In this document: positions 36,689 to 45,225 of the stretch, piece by piece
Position numbering within the stretch: the stretch's first letter is position 1
How the letters are laid out: every line of letters starts with the position of its first letter
NCBI GenBank assembly: GCA_002305505.1
Contig: DBRC01000040.1
Coordinates: forward strand, 1-56,657
Direction: 5' to 3'
DNA: 56,657 nucleotides
DNA from: Prevotella sp. UBA1378
GTDB taxonomy: Bacteria > Bacteroidota > Bacteroidia > Bacteroidales > Bacteroidaceae
Notes under the pieces: generated by a model
What the model saw: only the letters and a program-made list of their open reading frames with translations
Database searches by the model: none
Told to the model about the DNA's origin: nothing
Program-made: the position numbers and the translations under genes

Positions 36689-36725
36689 AACCCTGTGTTT
36701 GGAAAGCAGGGTTTGCGGGTGCGCC
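36676..36725. repeat. Large imperfect hairpin at the broken RHS 5' end
   Basis: GGCGCACCTGCATAACCCTG (36676-36695) pairs with CAGGGTTTGCGGGTGCGCC (36707-36725) with one mismatch and one bulge around an 11-nt loop. The GC-rich stem stands out in AT-rich surroundings. It lies where RHS homology stops and just before the outer copy of the GGCCATTTATC-type repeat. On the plus strand it is followed by ATTTTTC, so it could terminate rightward transcription; it may also mark the recombination junction. Confidence 0.65.
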
Positions 36726-37105
36726 CATTTTTCTGAGATAAATGGTCAAAAATCATTCCAGCCGCTTTCGCCTTATCTGCCATTTACAATGCAAGTGCCC
36801 ACTAAACACCATCGTGCCAAAAAGATTTCCTCTAAAGAAAAATGTTATTTCTTTATGTAACTGGTGTATAAATCTAAATTTCTTATATGGGTTTATAGCA
36901 ATAAATCACTTTGCCTGTATTCTGACTTCGAAACGCTTTTACCTGTTTTCCAACATGAGGATGCGGAAAGGCTTGCACATTAACACTCTCCAAATATCAG
37001 CGTTTTTAATGCACATTTATTTGTTTTTGTGCAATAAGCACCATATTTATAGTTAATAAACGTTATCTATTTGGCAGTATTTTCGGAACTATAGAACAAT
37101 TTACA
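36726..37105. other. AT-rich non-coding stretch upstream of the FadL-like gene
   Basis: About 380 bp with no credible gene on either strand. It contains the reversed island repeat (36735-36754, one mismatch to the reverse complement of 32381-32400) and, nearer the FadL gene, a small stem GTGC/GCAC at about 37029-37041. The rest shows no recognisable structure and may be debris left when the RHS locus was rearranged. Confidence 0.5.
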
Positions 37106-37113
37106 TACCTTTG
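37081..37113 (+). promoter_or_regulatory. Promoter of the FadL-like porin gene
   Basis: TACCTTTG at 37106-37113 matches the -7 consensus and TTTC at 37081-37084 lies 21 bp upstream, close to the TTTG -33 element. The predicted leader is about 20 nt. This is one of the best complete promoter matches in the window. Confidence 0.6.
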
Positions 37114-37141
37114 CAGCCAATTTATTTAAAATTGTTTAAGG

Positions 37142-38776
37142 ATGAATAAAGTATTTTTTAGCTGTACAGCACTATTGCTCGCAGCACAAGCAGCCACAGC
37201 CGGCGGTATTCTTACGAACACGAACCAAAGCGCAGCCTTCCTGCGCAACCCGGCACGCGACGGCGCCATCGGCATCGACGGAACCTACAGCAACCCGGCC
37301 GGCGTGGCCTTTCTTGGAAAAGGCATCCACCTTTCTTTTAATAACCAGTCGGCCTTTCAAACCCGAACCATCCGGAGCGGGATAAACGTGAACATGCCCG
37401 AGGGCCTTGGGCTGACGGAAGCCCAGTGGCAGGCCATGCCCTTCAGCCAGCCGTTCAAGATGTTCGGGGGCGACGCCAGTGGCGTGAAGGAGTTCAAGGG
37501 CGAGGCTTCAGCACCGATAATCCCTTCGATACAAGCGGCCATCAATTATGACAAATGGGGATTCCAAGCCAGCTTTGCACTGGTGGGCGGTGGCGGAAAG
37601 GCTACGTTCAACCGCGGGCTCGGCTCGTTCGAACGGCAGATATCCATGCTCCCGGCCATACTCAATATCGTAAACCAGAAAACGCCGGAGCTGAACCTCG
37701 GGACCGGAATCGACCAGGCCGCCTACTCCGTGGAAAGCTACATCCACGGCCAGCAGTATATCTTCGGCCTGCAGCTGGGAACAACCTATAAGTTCAACGA
37801 GCACGTGGCCGTATACGGCGGTTTCCGCTTCAACTATGTATACAACAAATACGAGGGGAGCATCACAAACATCAGCGCCAATATCAACGGGACGAACGAG
37901 AATCTGCACGAATATCTGGGTACCGTAGCGGCCGGGCTGACGCAGAAAGCCGGCGTAGCGACCCAAACAGCAGCCCAACTGAGGATACAGGCCGCAGCAG
38001 CCGAGGCCGAAGGCAACACCGCACTGGCACAGCAGCTGGCGGCAGGCGCAGCACAATACGAGGCCGGGGCACAAAAGGCCACACAGGGAGCAGCACAGAT
38101 GGAGGGCATGCGCAAGCAGGTGGCCGACCGCTATCTGGACTGCACGCAGACGGGATGGGCCATCGCGCCGATAGTGGGCGTGAACGTGAAGCTCGACAAG
38201 CTCAACATCGGCTTCCGCCACGAGTTTACCACGCACTTCAACATACAGAACAACACCAAGCGCGACGATACGGGGCTGTTTACCGACGGTGTGAACACAC
38301 CGGGCGACATGCCGGGAATCACCACGCTGGGACTGCAATACGAGGTGCTGCCTACGTTGCGCGTAATGGCCGGATACCATTACTTCTGGGACAAGAATGC
38401 ACGCATGGACAAGGACAAGCAGACCAGACTCTCGGGCAACACGATGGAGTTCAACCTCGGAGCCGAGTACGACATCACCGATGCTATCCAAATAAGCGCC
38501 GGCGCACAACGCACCAAGTACGGACTGGGTGACGGTTCGTTTCTCAGCGACATGAGCTTCGTTACCAGCAGCTATTCCGTAGGGTTCGGCGTGGGCCTGA
38601 AGCTATCGCAGAGGATGAAGCTCGACGTAGGCTATTTCTGGACGATGTATGAAACGTTTGACAAGGAGTACACGGAAAGTTATAGCGCCGGAGACATGGC
38701 TGTACAAGCCAAGAACACCGACTCGTTCACCCGAACAAACAAGGTGTTCGGCGTGGGCCTCAGCCTCGACCTGTAA
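37142..38776 (+). CDS. FadL/OMPP1-family outer-membrane porin
   Basis: A 544-residue outer-membrane protein with a signal peptide cleaved near residue 20 (...ATAGGILTNTNQSAAFLRNPARDGAIGIDGTYSNPAGVAFL, shown only in parts in this notation: the NPARDGAIG and YSNPAGVAFL motifs are the FadL signature at the plug). The C-terminal half is beta-barrel ending in VFGVGLSLDL. Residues about 264-330 form an Ala/Gln-rich, probably helical or coiled-coil insertion not usual in FadL. FadL proteins admit hydrophobic compounds such as fatty acids; substrate unknown here. It is convergent with priA, 3 bp apart. Confidence 0.92.
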   Translation: MNKVFFSCTALLLAAQAATAGGILTNTNQSAAFLRNPARDGAIGIDGTYSNPAGVAFLGKGIHLSFNNQSAFQTRTIRSGINVNMPEGLGLTEAQWQAMPFSQPFKMFGGDASGVKEFKGEASAPIIPSIQAAINYDKWGFQASFALVGGGGKATFNRGLGSFERQISMLPAILNIVNQKTPELNLGTGIDQAAYSVESYIHGQQYIFGLQLGTTYKFNEHVAVYGGFRFNYVYNKYEGSITNISANINGTNENLHEYLGTVAAGLTQKAGVATQTAAQLRIQAAAAEAEGNTALAQQLAAGAAQYEAGAQKATQGAAQMEGMRKQVADRYLDCTQTGWAIAPIVGVNVKLDKLNIGFRHEFTTHFNIQNNTKRDDTGLFTDGVNTPGDMPGITTLGLQYEVLPTLRVMAGYHYFWDKNARMDKDKQTRLSGNTMEFNLGAEYDITDAIQISAGAQRTKYGLGDGSFLSDMSFVTSSYSVGFGVGLKLSQRMKLDVGYFWTMYETFDKEYTESYSAGDMAVQAKNTDSFTRTNKVFGVGLSLDL

Positions 38777-38779
38777 ACG

Positions 38780-41053
38780 TTACAGCGGGTCTACGTCATA
38801 ATAGACTTGCAACGACACATATCTCTTGTCCGCCATCATCTGCTGCTGACCCTGCAGCAGGTATTGGCGGACTTTTTTCATGTCGATGCCGTTCTCGAGT
38901 TTGAGCACTATCTTGCGGATATTCATCGTCTTTACCCTTGCCACGGCCGGCTTGTCGGGCCCCAGCACACGGGTGCCGAACCATTGGCGCAGACGGCTGG
39001 CCATCTCGATGCCGGCCGTGTCTACCGTTGCATCCTGCCGGTGGCGCAGGTATACGTAAATCAGATGGTAATAAGGAGGATAGCGGAATTCCCGCCGCTC
39101 GGCCGCAAGGTCGTTATAGAGCGCGGAGTAGTCGTTGCGCACCACCTGATGAATCAACGGCAGGCCGGGATTTTTAGTCTGCAGTATCACCAATCCCCGC
39201 TTGCCTTTTCGACCTGCCCGCCCGCTCACCTGTGCCATCATCATGAAGGCATGCTCGTAAGCGCGGAAGTCGGGATAATTAAGCATCGAGTCGGCGTGGA
39301 TGATACCCACTACGCTCACGCGGTCGAAATCCAGCCCCTTGCTGATCATCTGCGTACCGATGAGCAGGTTGGTGTGTCCGGCCGAGAAGTCGCTGATGAT
39401 GCGCTCGTAAGCATTGCGGGTGCGGGTGGTATCAAGATCCATGCGAGCCACTCGCGCCTCGGGGAACAGCTCGCGCACGCGGTCTTCAATCTTTTCCGTT
39501 CCGTAACCCCGGCCGCGCAGCTCCTTCGAACCGCAGCAGGGACACTCTTCGGGCACGCGGTAGGTGTATCCGCAGTAGTGGCATGTCAGCTGGTTCATGT
39601 TCTTATGCAGCGTGAGCGACACGTCGCAGTGCTGGCAATGAGGCACCCACCCACATTGCTTGCACTCTATCATCGGCACAAAGCCGCGGCGGTTTTGGAA
39701 TAAGATAGCTTGCTCGCCACGCTCCAGCGCCTGGCGCACTTTAGAAAGGAGCAGGGGCGAGAATGGACCGACCATCATTTTGCGGTGCTGCAGGTCTTTC
39801 GTGTCGACAACCTGTATCTCGGGCAGTTCGATGCCCTTGTACCGCTCCGTGAGCTCCACCAGCCCGTACTTCCCGGTCTTGGCGTTGTGATAGCTCTCCA
39901 TGCTGGGCGTGGCCGTGCCCAGCAGCGTCTTGGCACCGCACATGCGGGCCAGCACGATGGCTGCCGAACGGGCATGGTAGCGGGGAGCAGGGTCTTGCTG
40001 CTTATAACTGGTCTCATGCTCCTCGTCGACGATTACCAGTCCGAGATTGCGGAAAGGCAGGAGCACGGCCGACCGGGCACCGAGAATCACGTCGTAGGGA
40101 TTCTGCGAGAGCTGCTTCTGCCATATCTCCACACGCTCGGCATCTGAATATTTTGAATGGTAGATTCCCAGCCGGTTGCCGAACACATGCTGCAACCGCT
40201 GCATGATTTGTACGGTAAGGGCTATCTCGGGCAACAGGTAGAGTACCTGCCGGTGTTGTTCAAGCTCGCGCTGTATCAGATGGATATAAAGTTCGGTTTT
40301 CCCGCTCGACGTTACGCCGTGCAGCAGGGTAACGTTTTTCTTCAGGAATGAGAACAGCACAGCGTTGTAGGCTGCCTGCTGGGCTTCGTTGAGCGGCTTT
40401 ACGTTTTCGGGATGGGGCTCTCCTCCATTATTCAAGCGCCCCACCTCTACTTCGTATGTCTCGAAGATACCCCGCTTTACGAGCTGGCTAAGCGTGGCTG
40501 CCGTGGCGTAGCTCTGGTTCATCAGTTCGTCGCGCGTAATCTCCACTGGTGCCTCCCGGCAGACATCCCCCTCGACGGTATCCCAATGCGACATCGCGAG
40601 GTATTCCAGCAAGGCTTCCTGCTGCTTGGCCGACCGTGCCAACAGGCTCAGTGCCACGTGCAGCGATTGCTCATTACGGAATTGCGGCGTAAGCCGGATG
40701 TAAGTCTCGGTCTTGGGCTTATAGCCCTCTTCGGCCTTCAGCCCCGACGGCAACGCAGCCTTATACACCTCGCCCACGGGCGACAGGTAATAGTCGCTAA
40801 TCCACTGCCACAGCGCCAACTGCCGGGGGATGAGTATCGGCGCATCGTCCATTGCCTGGGCCACGGGTTTCACGCTGTAACCCTCGGGCTTCGTACCGTG
40901 AAGACGGGAAACGATGCCTACATACGTTTTGCTCCGACCGAAGGGTACAAGCACACGTCCACCCTGCACCACCCTATTCTGTAATGGTGCAGGGATGGAA
41001 TAAGTAAACACCCCGTCGAGGGGCAGGGGCAATATGACGTCGGCGTAATCCAA
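38780..41053 (-). CDS. priA: Primosomal protein N' (PriA helicase)
   Basis: Restarts stalled replication forks. The 757-residue protein has an N-terminal DNA-binding domain, Walker A GVTSSGKTELYIHL, the DEEH box in LVIVDEEHETSYKQ, and the eight-cysteine zinc region between CKQCGWVPHCQHC and CPCCGS. Length and motifs are normal. It lies 18 bp downstream of an outer-membrane barrel gene, at the end of the T9SS run on the same strand. Confidence 0.97.
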   Translation of the reverse strand: MDYADVILPLPLDGVFTYSIPAPLQNRVVQGGRVLVPFGRSKTYVGIVSRLHGTKPEGYSVKPVAQAMDDAPILIPRQLALWQWISDYYLSPVGEVYKAALPSGLKAEEGYKPKTETYIRLTPQFRNEQSLHVALSLLARSAKQQEALLEYLAMSHWDTVEGDVCREAPVEITRDELMNQSYATAATLSQLVKRGIFETYEVEVGRLNNGGEPHPENVKPLNEAQQAAYNAVLFSFLKKNVTLLHGVTSSGKTELYIHLIQRELEQHRQVLYLLPEIALTVQIMQRLQHVFGNRLGIYHSKYSDAERVEIWQKQLSQNPYDVILGARSAVLLPFRNLGLVIVDEEHETSYKQQDPAPRYHARSAAIVLARMCGAKTLLGTATPSMESYHNAKTGKYGLVELTERYKGIELPEIQVVDTKDLQHRKMMVGPFSPLLLSKVRQALERGEQAILFQNRRGFVPMIECKQCGWVPHCQHCDVSLTLHKNMNQLTCHYCGYTYRVPEECPCCGSKELRGRGYGTEKIEDRVRELFPEARVARMDLDTTRTRNAYERIISDFSAGHTNLLIGTQMISKGLDFDRVSVVGIIHADSMLNYPDFRAYEHAFMMMAQVSGRAGRKGKRGLVILQTKNPGLPLIHQVVRNDYSALYNDLAAERREFRYPPYYHLIYVYLRHRQDATVDTAGIEMASRLRQWFGTRVLGPDKPAVARVKTMNIRKIVLKLENGIDMKKVRQYLLQGQQQMMADKRYVSLQVYYDVDPL

Positions 41054-41071
41054 GAACGCGCCTAAAAGTAC

Positions 41072-41698
41072 TTAGAAGTAATAGGCTGCGTGAATCTGCC
41101 ATGCGTTGGTACGCGTCGACTCCGAATTAATCACCTGCTCTACAGCCGAGGTGGTCGCCTTCCACGCATTCACCTCACCCGTCTTGCCGCAAGCAATGTT
41201 GTAGGTGAAGCCGAGCTCAAGATGGTTCGCCAGCGACAGGCCAGCTCCGAGGTTGACACTGAAGTTGGAGTCCTTAAACTTGAAGTCGCTGCTGATTTGG
41301 CCGACATTGCTGAGCGTATAGCTCTTCGAACCGACATTGAAACCAAACTGGGGGCCTGCGGCAAAATAAATGCTGGCAAGACTGCCCAGACCGATAGAAT
41401 AGCGGGCATTGATGGGGATATTGACGTTCTTCTGGGAAATCTTATCGTCGTTCAGCTTAGCATCGCGCTGGTCGTAGAGGGCAGCCACGTCAATGCCAAG
41501 GCCAACAAGCGGCAAGGTAAACTTAACAGTAGGGCCGACAAAGAAACCTGTCTGATTCGACTTGTCAATCACACTCGAGCTGAAACTCATCTCGGTTACA
41601 TTCAAACCTCCCTTCACACCAAACTTAACCTGAGCTTGCGAAGGAGCTGCTGCGCATAAGGCTACAGACAGCAATAATACATTAAAAATCTTCTTCAT
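41072..41698 (-). CDS. Outer-membrane beta-barrel protein (PorT-like fold)
   Basis: A 208-residue protein: signal peptide (residues 1-22, ending SQAQ), then KFGVKGGLNVTEMSF, the standard start of the small outer-membrane barrel family of Bacteroidetes, and a C-terminal strand ending in Phe (WQIHAAYYF). P. gingivalis PorT, a T9SS-linked protein, has this fold, and this gene follows gldN by 21 bp, but the family is very large and the sequence does not identify it as PorT. Confidence 0.82.
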   Translation of the reverse strand: MKKIFNVLLLSVALCAAAPSQAQVKFGVKGGLNVTEMSFSSSVIDKSNQTGFFVGPTVKFTLPLVGLGIDVAALYDQRDAKLNDDKISQKNVNIPINARYSIGLGSLASIYFAAGPQFGFNVGSKSYTLSNVGQISSDFKFKDSNFSVNLGAGLSLANHLELGFTYNIACGKTGEVNAWKATTSAVEQVINSESTRTNAWQIHAAYYF

Positions 41699-41719
41699 AA
41701 TTATTTATCATTTGGTTAT

Positions 41720-42766
41720 TTAACGTCGTTCGCGCCGGACTGTAACACGCGCCGAAGAAGAGCCGGAAGACGATGCCGTAGAATTCTTCGCCTTTTTTAC
41801 CGCCGCAGTGGAGCGGCGCCCTTTCTTGGCTGCCTTGGCAGCTGCCTTAGCGGCTTTCGGGTCGGCATTGGCTATCGAGTCGAGCGAGTCTTTCTTTGCA
41901 CGGTCGCCGAAAATACCCTTCTCGAACGCTGCCAATTCGCCCTCGATGCGCTTCTGCTCTTGCGTCATGGCCGAGTCGGTTTTGCAATATTGCGCCAAGG
42001 TCCTGCCCAGCATATTGGTTGTCTTGTATATCTTGCCTTTATAGCGGTTGAGCGTGAAGTAGTCGCCCATTGTCATGGTGGCAGCATTGTTCACGTTGCT
42101 TGTCATGATGGTCTGCCGGCTGAGGTAAGGCTCCAAATCGCTATACTTCACCCAGAACAAGGGATATGGATGCGGCTCGCCGCCGAAATCGTCATCCCGC
42201 AACATCACCGGGCAAAGGCAGAGCACCTTGCGGTGGAACGACGAGTTGGCTTGGTCGTAGTAGGCGCTCTCCTTCAGATAATACGACTTCACCTCTGCCG
42301 AAGGGATATCGCTGTTCTCCACATGCAACCGGCCGTCGCGCTGTTCATAGAAGATATGGTAATTGTCCAGTATGGTCTTCATCTGCACACGCGATGTATT
42401 GTTGAAAACGTCGTTCCCATCCACCCCGTATTCGTAAATCGGGATGTAACCGTTGAGTGCCAGCTTAAAGATATAAGTAAACAAGTTCATCTGCCGGTCA
42501 ATCGGCTCAACGGGGTAGTACAGGCCTGCATTCTCATCCAGGCTCAAGTTCACCTCGCGGTAGATATCGCGGCGCCACACAACGTCTTCCGGCATATCAA
42601 CGGCCGTGGGATACATGATGCGTGCCCGCTGGCTCACTCCTTGCGAGGCCGTGGCGGCAGGCTGCTGCTGTTGCTGCTGTGCCGCTTGGTTACGGCGTGC
42701 CGCGGGTTGCGCCGTGGCAGCAACAGCAACGAGAACGGTCATCAGTATGAACAATATTCTTTTCAT
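41720..42766 (-). CDS. gldN: Type IX secretion protein GldN/PorN
   Basis: Periplasmic T9SS component that forms rings with the lipoprotein GldK under the outer membrane. The 348-residue protein has a signal peptide (residues 1-19), a Gln-rich stretch, and the conserved GldN core beginning MYPTAVDMPEDVVWRRDIYR with DRQMNLFTYIFKLALNGYIP. The C-terminus (about 300-348) is a basic, Ala/Lys/Ser-rich tail, variable in the family. It is the last Gld gene in the porP-gldKLMN order. Confidence 0.95.
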   Translation of the reverse strand: MKRILFILMTVLVAVAATAQPAARRNQAAQQQQQQPAATASQGVSQRARIMYPTAVDMPEDVVWRRDIYREVNLSLDENAGLYYPVEPIDRQMNLFTYIFKLALNGYIPIYEYGVDGNDVFNNTSRVQMKTILDNYHIFYEQRDGRLHVENSDIPSAEVKSYYLKESAYYDQANSSFHRKVLCLCPVMLRDDDFGGEPHPYPLFWVKYSDLEPYLSRQTIMTSNVNNAATMTMGDYFTLNRYKGKIYKTTNMLGRTLAQYCKTDSAMTQEQKRIEGELAAFEKGIFGDRAKKDSLDSIANADPKAAKAAAKAAKKGRRSTAAVKKAKNSTASSSGSSSARVTVRRERR

Positions 42767-42799
42767 ATAGCTTCTTATTTCTTAATCTCTTTGGTTATT

Positions 42800-44365
42800 T
42801 TACTTAACAATGACTTCCATCGAGCCGGGCAGCTTGCGCTGGATGCCGTCGGGGCCTACGGCCGTTATCCGTGAGATGTAGAAACGGCGGCCGCGCGCCA
42901 GCTTGCGGAAAGTGTCCTTCTGGCGGTCGGAAAAGGCAGCGCCTTCGCTCACCATCGGGACGGCATTGCCCATATTGTCGAAGAAAACGGTTTCGAACCC
43001 CAGCACCTTAAACGCGATATCAAGGATTCCGTCATCGATGGCCGCACCGATACCGTCGGCCTCCATCAGCTGCTGCTTGCTCAGGTTACCGCCTTTATAA
43101 CGCGAGGGATTGCCCTGCTCGTCTTTCATGGCGATGTAGGCTGTTGGGTCGGGCAGCTTGCGCACACGGAATGTAAACTGCCCCATCTGCTGCGCGTGCC
43201 CCGTATTGGTAGAGGTAACCGTGATGGTGACGTCCTTCCCCACTTGCGCCGGGCGGGCTATGTACCGGCCGGGGCCGACAGGCTGAAGCACCCCGCCCGA
43301 CATCGAGGCTTGTATCTTGTTCAGCGGGACACCCGGAACGCTGACGCTGATAGGGTTGCTGTATCCGGCATACAACACGTTCATCAGGTCGGCCGAGACA
43401 GTGGCACTCGGGTCGACCACGGTATATTTCTGCTCGAAGCTCCGGCGAATGGGCTCCCCCCCGCCGTTCTGCACCTGGATATAGCCTGCCAGCGTGAAAT
43501 CGCCCGTCCGCCCGGCCACCGTCTCATAAAGCCCGTTGTGAAGGTGCACCTCGCGGTTGCCGATGTATATCTGCGGCACTTGGGTGGTATCAACGGCAGC
43601 CATCACGATGCGTGCCGAGAACTTATCCCCGCGCACTATGGTCTGCGAATTGGGGATGACGAAGGCATTCAGCGAGTTCACACGGATATCCTTCACGTCG
43701 ATGTTGCTCACCAGCCGGTGCAGCACCTCGCCTTCGGCATAGCGCACGTCGCTCTGCAGCTTTGAGAGCAGTGTGACGGCAGCAGCCACCGGCATGTCTT
43801 CGAACATATACTCCTGCCAGTTTTTCCCCATCGTCACGGCATTCTTTGGGATGCTTGTCGAGAGGTTGCTGGCGATAATCTGCCGCTGTGTCGAGTCGGT
43901 TGTCATCTTGAGTATACGCGTCCTGAAAGAGTTGATGGCATTAAACAAGGCTTTGCCTTTCCCGCGGCCGGGTGCAAGCATCACCTGATTGGCAGGCTCC
44001 AGCCCTTCCTTGTTCCGTATATTCTTTATATCCGCATCGTCACCGTCGGCCTCGCGCACGATGGCAAGTTTCAGCTCGTCAGCGAAGTTATAGAGCGAGT
44101 CGCTCATGTTTTTCACCTCCTGTGCTTTGTTGAACCATTCCCTCACCTTCGCGGGGTTCGATTTCATCTGAGCGTCGAAGTTATCGTATATCGCCTGATT
44201 CTCCTTCGCCGAGTTGGCGGTGGTGCGGCTCAAGCTTTCCTCCACGATGGAGAATCCGTTGAGCACCTCCGTCGACACATTCAGCGCAAGCATGGCCATC
44301 AAGACGACGTACATCAAGTTGATCATCTTTTGGCGGGGAGATACGGGTCTTTTCTTTATTGCCAT
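42800..44365 (-). CDS. gldM: Type IX secretion motor protein GldM/PorM
   Basis: With GldL this forms the proton-driven motor of T9SS. The 521-residue protein has one N-terminal TM helix (about residues 15-35; MINLMYVVLMAMLALNVS) preceded by a basic cytoplasmic tip, then a long periplasmic region of helical D1 and beta-rich D2-D4 domains. The motif PRQKMINLMYVVLMAMLALN is a hallmark. The gap to gldL upstream contains several copies of a GGATTA repeat. Identity is secure. Confidence 0.96.
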   Translation of the reverse strand: MAIKKRPVSPRQKMINLMYVVLMAMLALNVSTEVLNGFSIVEESLSRTTANSAKENQAIYDNFDAQMKSNPAKVREWFNKAQEVKNMSDSLYNFADELKLAIVREADGDDADIKNIRNKEGLEPANQVMLAPGRGKGKALFNAINSFRTRILKMTTDSTQRQIIASNLSTSIPKNAVTMGKNWQEYMFEDMPVAAAVTLLSKLQSDVRYAEGEVLHRLVSNIDVKDIRVNSLNAFVIPNSQTIVRGDKFSARIVMAAVDTTQVPQIYIGNREVHLHNGLYETVAGRTGDFTLAGYIQVQNGGGEPIRRSFEQKYTVVDPSATVSADLMNVLYAGYSNPISVSVPGVPLNKIQASMSGGVLQPVGPGRYIARPAQVGKDVTITVTSTNTGHAQQMGQFTFRVRKLPDPTAYIAMKDEQGNPSRYKGGNLSKQQLMEADGIGAAIDDGILDIAFKVLGFETVFFDNMGNAVPMVSEGAAFSDRQKDTFRKLARGRRFYISRITAVGPDGIQRKLPGSMEVIVK

Positions 44366-44397
44366 TCTGTAATCCTTAATCCCTAATCCAAATAATC

Positions 44398-45225
44398 CTA
44401 ATCCTTAATTGCCGCCGCCTTCATATTCATGTTTACGGTCATCGCCTCTATCATGCGGGCATAAATCTTGTTCAGGTCGGCTATCTGCTCGGCCATGTGG
44501 CGGGTCTGCTCGTTTATCTGGTCGATAGTGCCGATTTGGGCACTGGCCCCTTTCAGCTGCATTTCGTATATCTTGCAGATTCCGGTGAGCGTGCGGTTCA
44601 GGTTCTCCATCTCTTCCGAATCACGCGCCAGGCGTTCGCTCTGCGCCGATACCTTGCCGAGCATCTCCGTCAGCCGTTTCAGCTCTTCCACGTAGTTATT
44701 GGTAGCCTCCTCCAGTTCGGGGTTCATCGACGGGACGGGAGCAACTGCCACGCCTCCTGAAACTGCCGACACGGAAGTGGCGACGGCTGCGATAGCCTCT
44801 GTGTCTACCACCGGCGCACCGCCGCCGACAGCAACCGTTTGCAAATCAGCATCGCCGGTATGCAGTGCCCCGCCCGTGCCGCCAATGATTATCGTGCTGC
44901 CGCCGGCAACCGTTGCCCCCCCGCTCTCTACGCTGCTTTCCGCTGCCGGTTCATCGTGAGACACATGCGTGGGCAGCTCCATCCCGTCGGCAGTCTTGTC
45001 GAACGGGCGGTCGAAGGCCGAGATGAAGAACACGAACACCTCGGTGCCCATTCCCAGGTACAGGAAGAAGTTGGCTCCCGGAAGGTGGGTGAGCTTGAAC
45101 AATGTGCCGAGGATAACGACCGATGCGCCCCAACTGTACGCATAGTTCAGGAAGGTCTGGCCGGGTACGCTGTCGATCCACTTCTGCAGGCGGTAAACGA
45201 TATTAAACTTGCTGTATTCTGTCAT
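44398..45225 (-). CDS. gldL: Type IX secretion motor protein GldL/PorL
   Basis: Inner-membrane partner of GldM. Two TM helices lie at about residues 24-45 and 52-70, with a glutamate in the second (Glu62, in LGMGTEVFVFFISAF) at the place of the proton-channel Glu49 of F. johnsoniae. Between the TM pair and the C-terminal coiled coil (about 165-275) lies a Gly/Ala/Val-rich low-complexity linker of about 80 residues, longer than in the well-studied homologues as I recall them. Its start overlaps the gldK stop by 4 bp. Confidence 0.95.
   Translation of the reverse strand: MTEYSKFNIVYRLQKWIDSVPGQTFLNYAYSWGASVVILGTLFKLTHLPGANFFLYLGMGTEVFVFFISAFDRPFDKTADGMELPTHVSHDEPAAESSVESGGATVAGGSTIIIGGTGGALHTGDADLQTVAVGGGAPVVDTEAIAAVATSVSAVSGGVAVAPVPSMNPELEEATNNYVEELKRLTEMLGKVSAQSERLARDSEEMENLNRTLTGICKIYEMQLKGASAQIGTIDQINEQTRHMAEQIADLNKIYARMIEAMTVNMNMKAAAIKD

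Noticed and set aside
36676..36725. Hairpin as an integron attC site
   Set aside because: No integron integrase or cassette array in the window, and the stem lacks the R-box spacing of attC sites that I know.
41072..41698. Naming the barrel protein PorT
   Set aside because: The sequence shows only the general outer-membrane barrel pattern; position near gldN is not enough to name it.
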